The notes under the pieces: model-generated | What the model was told of the DNA's origin: nothing | Seen by the model: only the letters and a program-made list of their open reading frames with translations | Database searches by the model: none | Position numbers and translations under genes: made by a program | Origin: Chitinophagaceae bacterium | GTDB taxonomy: Bacteria; Bacteroidota; Bacteroidia; Chitinophagales; Chitinophagaceae | Direction: 5' to 3' | DNA: 7,510 nucleotides | Assembly: GCA_025351145.1 (NCBI GenBank) | Contig: JANXWM010000041.1 | Span: 1 to 7,510 of the forward strand | In this document: piece after piece, positions 1 through 6,047 of the stretch | Layout of the letters: each line of letters begins with the position of its first letter | How positions within the stretch are numbered: position 1 is the stretch's first letter

Positions 1-726
1 TCCATTACCATAATTACCGCTATTAACAATCTCTGCAAGATGAAAGTTAATATAATCCAGATCAAGGTTACCGAAAGCAGAAATTAATTTATTACATTTT
101 TCTACCTTAACTCCAAGATCAGAATCATTGCCGGGGTTAGAAATGTAAGACAACATTTGAGGATTAAATGTCCTGTTTTTAAAATCGTCGGCCTTTACAG
201 TCATACCCCTTTTTACAAAATCATTATACACAACAATGCAAAGCGGTGTAGTAAGCAACCCCGCATTGGCAACTTTCAGCCCCTTTGAATGACATACCCC
301 TATCGCTGCAGTAAGCTCGTTTATATAATCCTCTATTGGCCCGCTGTGATACTGTTCAGTTAGTTCTTCGTTTTCTATTACCACAACTTCCGGGTGATGA
401 ATATCTAAAATTGCAGACAGCTGTGTTTTATAATAATTAGTATCAGTAGGAAAAGGAATTGGTGAACCAGCAGGATTTCCCCAGTTTACATTCAGCACAA
501 CTTTAAGCCCCGCAGCCACAAATTGATCAAACCTTGTTGAAGTTCCATCCCAGCCCTGCATAATTACACTTTGCCTTATACATTGAGCTCCTAACTGATG
601 GGCCACATCAATTATATTACCACTCGTATGATATAAGTCGGGAAAGTTAACTAATGTACCAAATTGAGTTTGGGATTTACACAATATTGACAATAATGTA
701 AATACTGAGAATAAAAAATTTCTCAT
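1..726 (-). CDS. Secreted TIM-barrel protein, clan-A glycoside hydrolase-like (3' end outside window)
   Basis: The minus-strand frame is open from an ATG at 724-726 to the window edge, giving 242 residues with no stop. The N-terminus (MRNFLFSVFTLLSILCKSQ) is a short charge plus hydrophobic stretch typical of a Sec signal peptide. The Cys at residue 16 follows SIL, a poor lipobox, so signal peptidase I cleavage near CKS-Q seems likelier than lipidation. The mature part alternates strands and helices as in a TIM barrel: GLKVVLNVNWGNP (about 73-85) fits strand 3, VVVIENEEL (114-122) fits strand 4, GLKVANAGL fits strand 5 and LDYINFHLAE (about 223-232) fits strand 6. Asn119-Glu120 at the end of strand 4 matches the Asn-Glu acid/base position of clan GH-A enzymes. 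The strand-7 nucleophile would lie beyond the window, so catalysis cannot be confirmed. The gene is divergent from the sulfatase; an export role in glycan breakdown is inferred. The exact GH family is not recognised. Confidence 0.7.
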   Translation of the reverse strand, partial: MRNFLFSVFTLLSILCKSQTQFGTLVNFPDLYHTSGNIIDVAHQLGAQCIRQSVIMQGWDGTSTRFDQFVAAGLKVVLNVNWGNPAGSPIPFPTDTNYYKTQLSAILDIHHPEVVVIENEELTEQYHSGPIEDYINELTAAIGVCHSKGLKVANAGLLTTPLCIVVYNDFVKRGMTVKADDFKNRTFNPQMLSYISNPGNDSDLGVKVEKCNKLISAFGNLDLDYINFHLAEIVNSGNYGNG

Positions 727-1002
727 ATTATTAGATATTGGATAAGTTTAAGATAAGATCTTGGATTTCAATTGTAAACGCAGCAATTTTTTCACCAAAT
801 TGTATTTTAAAAAAATACTTTATTATATTTTAATGGCTTTTAGTATGTTTTAATCATCAATAAAGTTTCATTGAAGGGATAGCAGATAATAGCAGCAAAT
901 AGTTAAAGAATATTTCATCAGGTTTTTACACTTTAGATTTTATTAAACCCTATTAATACCTTTTTAAATCTGTATTATTTTGTAGCCCGGCTTAATTGCT
1001 AC

Positions 1003-1029
1003 TATTAAGCTTTTCTTGCCACGTTCGGT
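1003..1029 (-). repeat. Degenerate copy E of the dispersed intergenic repeat
   Basis: Positions 1003-1019 match 2822-2838 (right flank and core end of copy A) at 16 of 17 bases, in the same orientation. The adjoining nine bases acgttcggt (1021-1029) are identical to 4743-4751 beside copy D. The copy therefore combines a subtype A right flank with a subtype D left flank and lacks most of the 20-bp core. It partly overlaps the GCTTAAT/ATTAAGC hairpin at 990-1010. Confidence 0.5.
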
Positions 1030-1188
1030 TCACAGTTCCTCATTTATGGTATCAAAAAATATATCATTCCGAAAAATTTTTAACCACCCTAATTTCAGTA
1101 CTTTATACTCTTGCTCCCGGAATTAGCATGAAAAACCTAAAGTACCTGTTCTTAAAAAATTCCAGCCGCTTTTTCTGCAATCAATGTA

Positions 1189-1231
1189 GCATGAAAGTAG
1201 ATACCACCTCCTCATTTATCTACTTTTATGC
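1189..1231. promoter_or_regulatory. 15-bp stem hairpin upstream of the sulfatase
   Basis: GCATGAAAGTAGATA (1189-1203) pairs with TATCTACTTTTATGC (1217-1231). All 15 positions pair, with one G-T wobble, and the loop is 13 bases (1204-1216). The hairpin ends 56 bp before the preferred sulfatase ATG. No T-tract follows on the plus strand, so a classical intrinsic terminator is unlikely. The loop contains CACCTCCT, the same bases as the 16S rRNA anti-Shine-Dalgarno tail, which may be chance. A role as leader structure, operator or processing site is possible but unproven. Confidence 0.45.
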
Positions 1232-1287
1232 GATTGTCTAAAATTCTTTCTTGATGGAAATTTGTGATAAACAATCATTACCCCATC

Positions 1288-2697
1288 ATGAACACGCAAA
1301 AACCTAAAACAGCACCAACACAAATTAAATTTGTGTATCATTTTTATTTTTTTATCCTGGTTTTTATCAATATCGCCTTTTTGGGTTGTACAAAGGAATC
1401 GTTTAAAAAAGATTACTCAGTTAACGCTTATCAAAAAAGCAGTCTGCGAATTCATTCATCGCCAAATATTATTCTAATTCTTGCAGATGATGTTGGTTAC
1501 GAAGTGCCAACATATACTGGCGGCGAATCTTACAGCACCCCAAATATTGACAGGCTAGCGCAAAACAGTATGCAATTTACCCAGTGCCAGTCTGCGCCCC
1601 TATGTTCTCCATCAAGATTTATGATATTAACGGGCAAATATAACTTCAGGAATTACAGTATATGGGGTACACTCGATACTTCACAATTTACCATCGCCAA
1701 TTTGCTGCACGATGCAGGGTACGCAACCTGTGTTTCGGGCAAATGGCAGCTTGACGGAGGGGATGCTTCAATAAAAAAATTCGGTTTTGATAATTACAGG
1801 GTATGGCTTCCTTTTAATCCAGGTTCCATAGATTTAGAAACTCCCGAAGACTGGTACAGGTATAAAAATCCACATCTATACGAAAATGGTGAATACATGA
1901 AAGATAGTGCCACATCAGGGAAATACAGTGACGATTTGTTTGTAGATTATATAAAACAATTCATAAACAATAACAGCAATAAACCTTTCTTTGTTTATTA
2001 TCCACTTAGTCTTTGCCATTGGCCATTTACGCCAACACCAGATGATCCACAATATGCTACATGGACGCCTGAATCGCATATATCCAAAACTACATACTTT
2101 CCTTCCATGGTTAAATACATGGATAAAAAAATAGGAGAGTTACTGAATTACCTTTATACAAAAGGGCTATCTTCAAATACAGTAGTTTTATTTCTTAGCG
2201 ACAATGGCACATACAAAGATATTACTTCAATATTCCAGGGGAAATCAGTACAGGGGGGTAAAGGCACCACAACACAGTATGGCACGCACGTTCCATTTCT
2301 TGTAAGATGGCCAGGCCGAATTGCCTCTGGTACTGTTAATAATAATATTATAAATTTCCCCGATTTTATGTCGCTTTTCGCAAGCATTGCCGGGGTGCAC
2401 CTTCCAACAAATAAAGGGATTATTGATGGCGTAGATTTTTATCCCTCTTTCTTTACGCCGGCTGATACTTTGCGGCAATGGGGCTTCTGCTATTTCCAGG
2501 CTCAAACATACAGCCAGTTAAAGCGGTGGAGCCAAACACAAAATTATAAACTCTACGATTCTGTAAATAATAGCAGGTTTTATAATATAGCTGCAGATAC
2601 GCTCGAAAAATACCCAATAAGTTTAAGCAAAGCTACTGCTGCTGAAAAAAATATCGAACAACAATTACAAGATGCGCTTAATCAAATGCACAATTAA
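1288..2697 (+). CDS. Lipoprotein formylglycine-dependent sulfatase (S1 family)
   Basis: This is a complete type I sulfatase, which hydrolyses sulfate esters using a Cys-derived formylglycine. I chose the ATG at 1288 (469 residues). A GTG at 1264 would add eight residues before a good N-terminus, and neither start has a clear Shine-Dalgarno site. Numbering from the ATG, a hydrophobic stretch ends in FLGC with Cys34, a likely lipobox, so the protein is probably a surface or periplasmic lipoprotein. ADD (Asp67, Asp68) and SDNG (Asp305, Asn306) are the calcium ligands. CSPSR (106-110) carries the Cys converted to formylglycine. GKW (Lys152), CHW (His244) and GGKG (Lys325) match the active-site Lys, His and Lys of arylsulfatase A. 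Two departures are visible: the usual GKWHLG reads GKWQLD, with Gln154 for His, and LTGR reads LTGK. Length and the C-terminal RFYN-IAADTLEK segment fit the family. The substrate is unknown; the divergent hydrolase-like neighbour suggests a sulfated glycan. Confidence 0.93.
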   Translation: MNTQKPKTAPTQIKFVYHFYFFILVFINIAFLGCTKESFKKDYSVNAYQKSSLRIHSSPNIILILADDVGYEVPTYTGGESYSTPNIDRLAQNSMQFTQCQSAPLCSPSRFMILTGKYNFRNYSIWGTLDTSQFTIANLLHDAGYATCVSGKWQLDGGDASIKKFGFDNYRVWLPFNPGSIDLETPEDWYRYKNPHLYENGEYMKDSATSGKYSDDLFVDYIKQFINNNSNKPFFVYYPLSLCHWPFTPTPDDPQYATWTPESHISKTTYFPSMVKYMDKKIGELLNYLYTKGLSSNTVVLFLSDNGTYKDITSIFQGKSVQGGKGTTTQYGTHVPFLVRWPGRIASGTVNNNIINFPDFMSLFASIAGVHLPTNKGIIDGVDFYPSFFTPADTLRQWGFCYFQAQTYSQLKRWSQTQNYKLYDSVNNSRFYNIAADTLEKYPISLSKATAAEKNIEQQLQDALNQMHN

Positions 2698-2819
2698 AAT
2701 AGCAATTAAACAACCCTGTCCAAATAAACTACTGATCATTACAGCATCGAATGCTAATAAATCTAATTGAAAACTAAAGTTTATTTATAGCAGGTTTTTT
2801 AGAGTCAGGCAAAAGGAGC

Positions 2820-2862
2820 ATTATTAGGCTTTTCTTGCGTCGCACTCTTGTACTCTATAACT
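2820..2862 (-). repeat. Dispersed repeat copy A
   Basis: The 20-bp core at 2834-2853, read on the minus strand, is GTACAAGAGTGCGACGCAAG, identical to copy B at 4951-4970 in the opposite orientation. Similarity extends beyond the core: AGTTAT lies three bases before it in both copies, GCCG lies five bases further out, and AAAGC-T-AT-AT follows. The full repeat unit is therefore about 50-55 bp. Confidence 0.75.
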
Positions 2863-3011
2863 CAAAGCGGCAAGCAGCCATTGCAGCGGGTATTCATTGC
2901 TATGCAAATAAAAATTTGGCTACTACTTATTGCAATATTTAATAGAGGTTTGCGAAAACTTGCATTTTACAAAAGAATATTCAGGATGAGCAGCTTTGCA
3001 TTAAGGGCATA

Positions 3012-3050
3012 GCTGAATAGAATTGTTGCAGTACAAGTGAGTGACACAAG
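3012..3050 (+). repeat. Dispersed repeat copy C
   Basis: The core at 3031-3050 reads GTACAAGTGAGTGACACAAG. It matches copy D at 19 of 20 bases in opposite orientation and copies A and B at 16 of 20 without gaps. The left flank GCTGAATAGAATT (3012-3024) matches the flank of copy D at 12 of 13 bases, with a one-base spacing difference before the core. Confidence 0.75.
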
Positions 3051-3104
3051 GAACGGTGAAGGATGTTTTACAGTTTGTCAATAAAAGTCTTTTAAATCAA
3101 AAAA

Positions 3105-4649
3105 TTATCCCGCCCAACCTTCCCGGTCTAAACTTCTGTATTGAATTGCTTCAGCAAGGTGTTCTGCTTTTATGTCTTCGCTTGCAGCAAGGTCGGCAAT
3201 TGTGCGGCTAACTTTTAGTATGCGGTCGTAGGCCCGTGCAGATAAATTTAGCCGTTCCATCGCCCTTTTTAAAAGTGCCTCGCCTGCCTGGTTTATTACG
3301 CATATTTCCCTTAACTGTTTACTGCTCATTTGGGCATTTGAATACATACCCGGATTGTTTTTATAACGCTCCGTTTGAATTTCCCTTGCTTTAATAACAC
3401 GCTCTCTTATGTCAGCAGAATTTTCTCCTTTGCTGTTCGTATTACTAAGCTCACTAAAAGGCACAGGGGTAACTTCAACATGCAGGTCAATCCTGTCGAG
3501 CAATGGCCCCGAAATTTTATTCAGGTATTTTTGTACTGCACCGGGCGGGCAGGTACATTCCTTTTCGGGATGATTGTAATAACCGCATGGGCAGGGATTC
3601 ATAGAAGCAATCAACATAAAATTGGCCGGAAAATCAATGGCCATTTTTGCCCTTGAAATAGTAACCCTTCTTTCTTCCATTGGCTGCCGCATTACTTCAA
3701 GTACTGTTCTTTTAAATTCAGGCAGTTCATCAAGAAACAAAACACCGTTGTGTGCAAGTGAAATTTCGCCCGGCTGGGGAATGCCACCGCCGCCAACCAA
3801 TGCAACATCACTCACCGTATGATGCGGCGAACGGAAAGGCCTTTTACTTACCAGCGGACTATTCTCCGGCAGTTTACCTGCAACGCTGTGTATCTTGGTA
3901 GTTTCGAGGGCTTCCAGTAAACTAAGTGGCGGCAGTATGGTGGGCAAACGTTTTGCAAGCATGGTTTTACCCGCGCCGGGCGGACCAATAAGTATGGCAT
4001 TGTGCCCGCCTGCCGCTGCAATTTCCATGGCACGTTTTATATTTTCCTGGCCTTTTACATCGTTGAAATCGACATCAAATTCATACTGTGAATGAAAGAA
4101 CTCTTCCCTTGTATTTACTACAACCGGCTGAAGCGAGTTTTCATTTTTAAAAAATTCAACAACCTCATTCAGGTGGCTTACACCATATACCAAAAGATTA
4201 TTTACCATGCCGGCTTCCCGTTCATTTTGTTTGGGAACAATCAATCCTTTAAACCCTTCTTTACGTGCCTGAATGGCAATGGGTAATGCTCCTTTAATTG
4301 GGCGCAGGCTTCCGTCTAAACTTAGTTCGCCCATTATTACATAATCGCTTAATCTTTCGGGTTCTTCAATTTGTTCACTGGCGCCAAGCACGCCAATCGC
4401 GATAGGCAAGTCAAAAGCTGATCCTGTTTTTTTTATATCTGCCGGTGCTAAGTTTACAACAAGCTTAGTGCGTGGCATATAATATTCATTGGTTTTAATA
4501 GCGCTTTCCACACGTTGCATGCTTTCTTTTACTGCACTGTCGGGCAGGCCAACAATAAAATAATTTTGCCCGTTGCTTACATTCACTTCAATAGTAATGG
4601 TGATTGCTTCTACGCCGTACACTGCACTGCCAAAGGTTTTTACGAGCAT
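3105..4649 (-). CDS. comM: ComM/YifB family Mg-chelatase-like AAA+ ATPase
   Basis: The 514-residue protein has the length and order of domains of the YifB/ComM family. An N-terminal ChlI/Lon-type domain (about 20-145) includes the segment FIVGLPDSAVKES. It is followed by a Mg-chelatase AAA+ module with Walker A GPPGAGKT (222-229, Lys228), Walker B LFLDELPEF (Asp307, Glu308), and MNPCPCG (350-356) with a second pair CTC (Cys365, Cys367). These four Cys may bind a metal. GPLLDRIDLHVEV is the arginine-finger region. The C-terminal Mg_chelatase_C domain (about 420-510) ends in YRSLDREGW. In naturally transformable bacteria ComM is a hexameric helicase that helps branch migration during integration of incoming DNA; in other bacteria the role is less clear. 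Despite the family name it is not a chelatase subunit here, as no chlorophyll or cobalamin genes are near. The ATG at 4649 has an A-rich leader and no strong Shine-Dalgarno site. It stands alone, flanked on both sides by repeat-bearing spacers. Confidence 0.96.
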   Translation of the reverse strand: MLVKTFGSAVYGVEAITITIEVNVSNGQNYFIVGLPDSAVKESMQRVESAIKTNEYYMPRTKLVVNLAPADIKKTGSAFDLPIAIGVLGASEQIEEPERLSDYVIMGELSLDGSLRPIKGALPIAIQARKEGFKGLIVPKQNEREAGMVNNLLVYGVSHLNEVVEFFKNENSLQPVVVNTREEFFHSQYEFDVDFNDVKGQENIKRAMEIAAAGGHNAILIGPPGAGKTMLAKRLPTILPPLSLLEALETTKIHSVAGKLPENSPLVSKRPFRSPHHTVSDVALVGGGGIPQPGEISLAHNGVLFLDELPEFKRTVLEVMRQPMEERRVTISRAKMAIDFPANFMLIASMNPCPCGYYNHPEKECTCPPGAVQKYLNKISGPLLDRIDLHVEVTPVPFSELSNTNSKGENSADIRERVIKAREIQTERYKNNPGMYSNAQMSSKQLREICVINQAGEALLKRAMERLNLSARAYDRILKVSRTIADLAASEDIKAEHLAEAIQYRSLDREGWAG

Positions 4650-4724
4650 AAGGTTATAATTTAATAAGCCTGTTTCAATGATACTGATTTTTGTTACCGG
4701 CTTTTTTGCTGCTATGGTGCTTCC

Positions 4725-4764
4725 GTTGTGTCACTCACTTGTACGTTCGGTAATTCTCTTCAGC
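4725..4764 (-). repeat. Dispersed repeat copy D
   Basis: Read on the minus strand, the core (4725-4744) is GTACAAGTGAGTGACACAAC, 19 of 20 identical to copy C. The flank GCTGAAGAGAATT (4752-4764 reversed) matches that of copy C at 12 of 13 bases. The nine bases at 4743-4751 are shared with copy E. It points towards the comM start. Confidence 0.75.
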
Positions 4765-4941
4765 AAAGTGCAGCCCACTTATTAAAAACTGGCTTCCTGC
4801 AACGCTAAAAGCATACTTCCATATTTCCATTATTTTTTCAGCGCTTCAATTTTTTCAGGGTCGATTTTTGTCCGTTAAAAAATTAAGTTAAGCAATATGC
4901 AAACAAAAACAAATTTAAAACCGCAGCCTGCAGCCGAAATA

Positions 4942-4984
4942 AGTTATGCAGTACAAGAGTGCGACGCAAGTAAAGCTTCATTAT
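4942..4984 (+). repeat. Dispersed repeat copy B
   Basis: The core at 4951-4970 is identical over 20 bases to the reverse complement of copy A. AGTTAT precedes it at the same distance and AAAGCTT follows it. It points towards the start of the type IX-sorted protein gene and ends about 58 bp before its ATG. Confidence 0.75.
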
Positions 4985-5042
4985 TTCCCCTTGCCGGGCA
5001 AATAATTTAAAGCATTGCCTTTATTAAACTAAAATATTCCAA

Positions 5043-6047
5043 ATGAAAAACCTTACTGTACTTTTCTCGTTCATCGTTTGTTCTGCAAACCTGTTTGCAC
5101 AGAAAAAAACTTTTCATACCGTGCTGGGCGGTACTGGTGATGATATATCTACCTCTGCAGACCGTACAGAAGATAATGGATATGTAATGGCGGGCTCTAT
5201 TAAACCTTTAGGTGCAACTGCAACACAGGCAATGGTTGTTAAACTAAACGAAAAGCTGGAAATAGAATGGCAAAAAACTTATGATGCACAAAACAGTGGC
5301 TTTAATGAAAACAGCTTTGGCGGGGTTATACAAACAAAAACAGAAGGCTATATATTAACAGGCTCTTCATCAGTTTCCGTCGGTAGTGCTTCTTACATAA
5401 GTATTATAAAATTAAATAAAGACGGATCTTTCAAATGGTCAAACTATATGAACATGGGGGTTGCTGCCAATTCAAATAGTTTATTACAAACTGCGGACAA
5501 AGGCTTTTTAATTGCAGGCAATATGCAAAGCGGCGGCACATCAGGATCAGATATATTTATTGCCAAGTTCGATAAAAGCGGGAACCTTGCCTGGGGCAAA
5601 ACAATAGGCACTGCCCTGAATGCAAATGACAGCGTTGAATCTGTAATAGAAACCACCGACAGCGGGTTTGTGCTTACGGGAAATACACAGCAGGGCCTTA
5701 CCAAAATACAGGTACTAAAACTTGATAAAGACGGCAACTTTTTGTGGATGAACACTTATGAAGATCCTTTAGCAGTAAATAATGCAAGGGCGCATTGTTC
5801 GGTTGCCACAAAGGCAAATAAGATATTTGTTACGGGAAGTATTTTCAGTAACGATTTCAACGGAAATGCGTTCCTGTCAATGAAGCTTAACCAGGATGGT
5901 TCTTTAATAAACTCAAAATTATCAGGCAAAAACAAACAAAGTATCGAACCTTTAAAAGTGGTGCAAGACGGTCTGGCAATTTGGTTATTATGGGCAAAAC
6001 ATGGTCAACAGTTAAATACGAAGATTCACAACGCCCCTATTTTTTAA
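5043..6047 (+). CDS. Secreted blade-repeat protein, N-terminal fragment
   Basis: MKNLTVLFSFIVCSANLFAQ is a clear signal peptide, likely cleaved after FAQ or nearby. The rest consists of repeats of about 50 residues. Each has a strand pair such as QTADKGFLIAGN or ETTDSGFVLTGN and then a motif K-(L/F)-(N/D)-x-x-G-x-x-x-W. Instances are VKLNEKLEIEW (about 66-76), IKLNKDGSFKW (about 122-132), AKFDKSGNLAW (about 174-184), LKLDKDGNFLW (about 225-235) and MKLNQDGSL (about 280). The pattern suggests a beta-propeller-like fold, common in Bacteroidota secreted proteins of unknown function. From residue 310 the frame is wrong: the last 24 or so residues (from LAIWLLWAK) do not fit the repeats and end at an early TAA. 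The ATG at 5043 has no strong Shine-Dalgarno site. The ligand or role is unknown. Confidence 0.75.
   Translation: MKNLTVLFSFIVCSANLFAQKKTFHTVLGGTGDDISTSADRTEDNGYVMAGSIKPLGATATQAMVVKLNEKLEIEWQKTYDAQNSGFNENSFGGVIQTKTEGYILTGSSSVSVGSASYISIIKLNKDGSFKWSNYMNMGVAANSNSLLQTADKGFLIAGNMQSGGTSGSDIFIAKFDKSGNLAWGKTIGTALNANDSVESVIETTDSGFVLTGNTQQGLTKIQVLKLDKDGNFLWMNTYEDPLAVNNARAHCSVATKANKIFVTGSIFSNDFNGNAFLSMKLNQDGSLINSKLSGKNKQSIEPLKVVQDGLAIWLLWAKHGQQLNTKIHNAPIF

Larger units (their letters stand above)
727..1287. other. Divergent intergenic region, 561 bp
   Basis: This AT-rich spacer lies between two divergent start codons and should hold the promoters of both genes. I see no exact match to the Bacteroidota -7 element TAnnTTTG at a sensible distance from either start; TACAATTTG on the minus strand (about 796-804) is one base too long. 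It contains an AT-rich inverted repeat (GTATTTT at 802-808, AAAATAC at 812-818), a small hairpin (GCTTAAT 990-996 / ATTAAGC 1004-1010), a degenerate dispersed repeat (1003-1029), and a long hairpin (1189-1231). The 11-mer tcctcatttat occurs twice, once near 1037 and once overlapping the long hairpin. No convincing gene is present. Confidence 0.6.
2698..3104. other. Intergenic spacer with divergent repeat pair, 407 bp
   Basis: This spacer lies between the 3' ends of two converging genes (sulfatase and comM). It contains weak hairpins shortly after the sulfatase stop (AGCAT-CGA-ATGCT at 2743-2755, and AAACT-AA-AGTTT near 2770-2782), neither a strong terminator. Repeat copies A (2820-2862, minus) and C (3012-3050, plus) point away from each other. 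A 36-codon ATG frame lies between them at 2902-3012, with a hydrophobic start (MQIKIWLLLIAIF) followed by a basic part; nothing shows that it is translated. Confidence 0.6.
4650..5042. other. Divergent intergenic spacer with inverted repeat pair, 393 bp
   Basis: This spacer separates the divergent starts of comM and the type IX-sorted protein gene and should carry both promoters; no TAnnTTTG element is convincing. It holds repeat copies D (4725-4764, minus) and B (4942-4984, plus), pointing away from each other. Two very small ATG frames are present: a 31-codon minus-strand frame at 4735-4830 whose ATG overlaps the TAA of a short open stretch (TAATG), and a 37-codon plus-strand frame at 4897-5010 that runs through copy B. 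Neither can be called a gene from sequence alone. Confidence 0.6.

Noticed and set aside
796..804. Bacteroidota -7 promoter element upstream of the hydrolase-like gene
   Set aside because: The minus-strand sequence TACAATTTG has three rather than two bases between TA and TTTG and has no matching -33 element.
996..1241. 81-codon plus-strand frame beginning at TTG
   Set aside because: It starts within a repeat remnant, spans the 15-bp hairpin, has no ribosome binding site and no recognisable domain; an internal ATG at 1129 gives only 37 residues. It is most likely chance.
2154..2505. Two minus-strand frames (77 and 86 codons) inside the sulfatase
   Set aside because: They lie antisense to conserved sulfatase motifs and show no protein-like features of their own.
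3375..4286. Several short frames on both strands inside comM
   Set aside because: All overlap conserved AAA+ coding sequence and are explained as shadows of that gene.
2834..4970. CRISPR array or insertion sequence ends
   Set aside because: Only four scattered cores in mixed orientation with long unequal spacing exist; no cas gene, transposase or target-site duplication was seen, and the gene between them is an ordinary comM.
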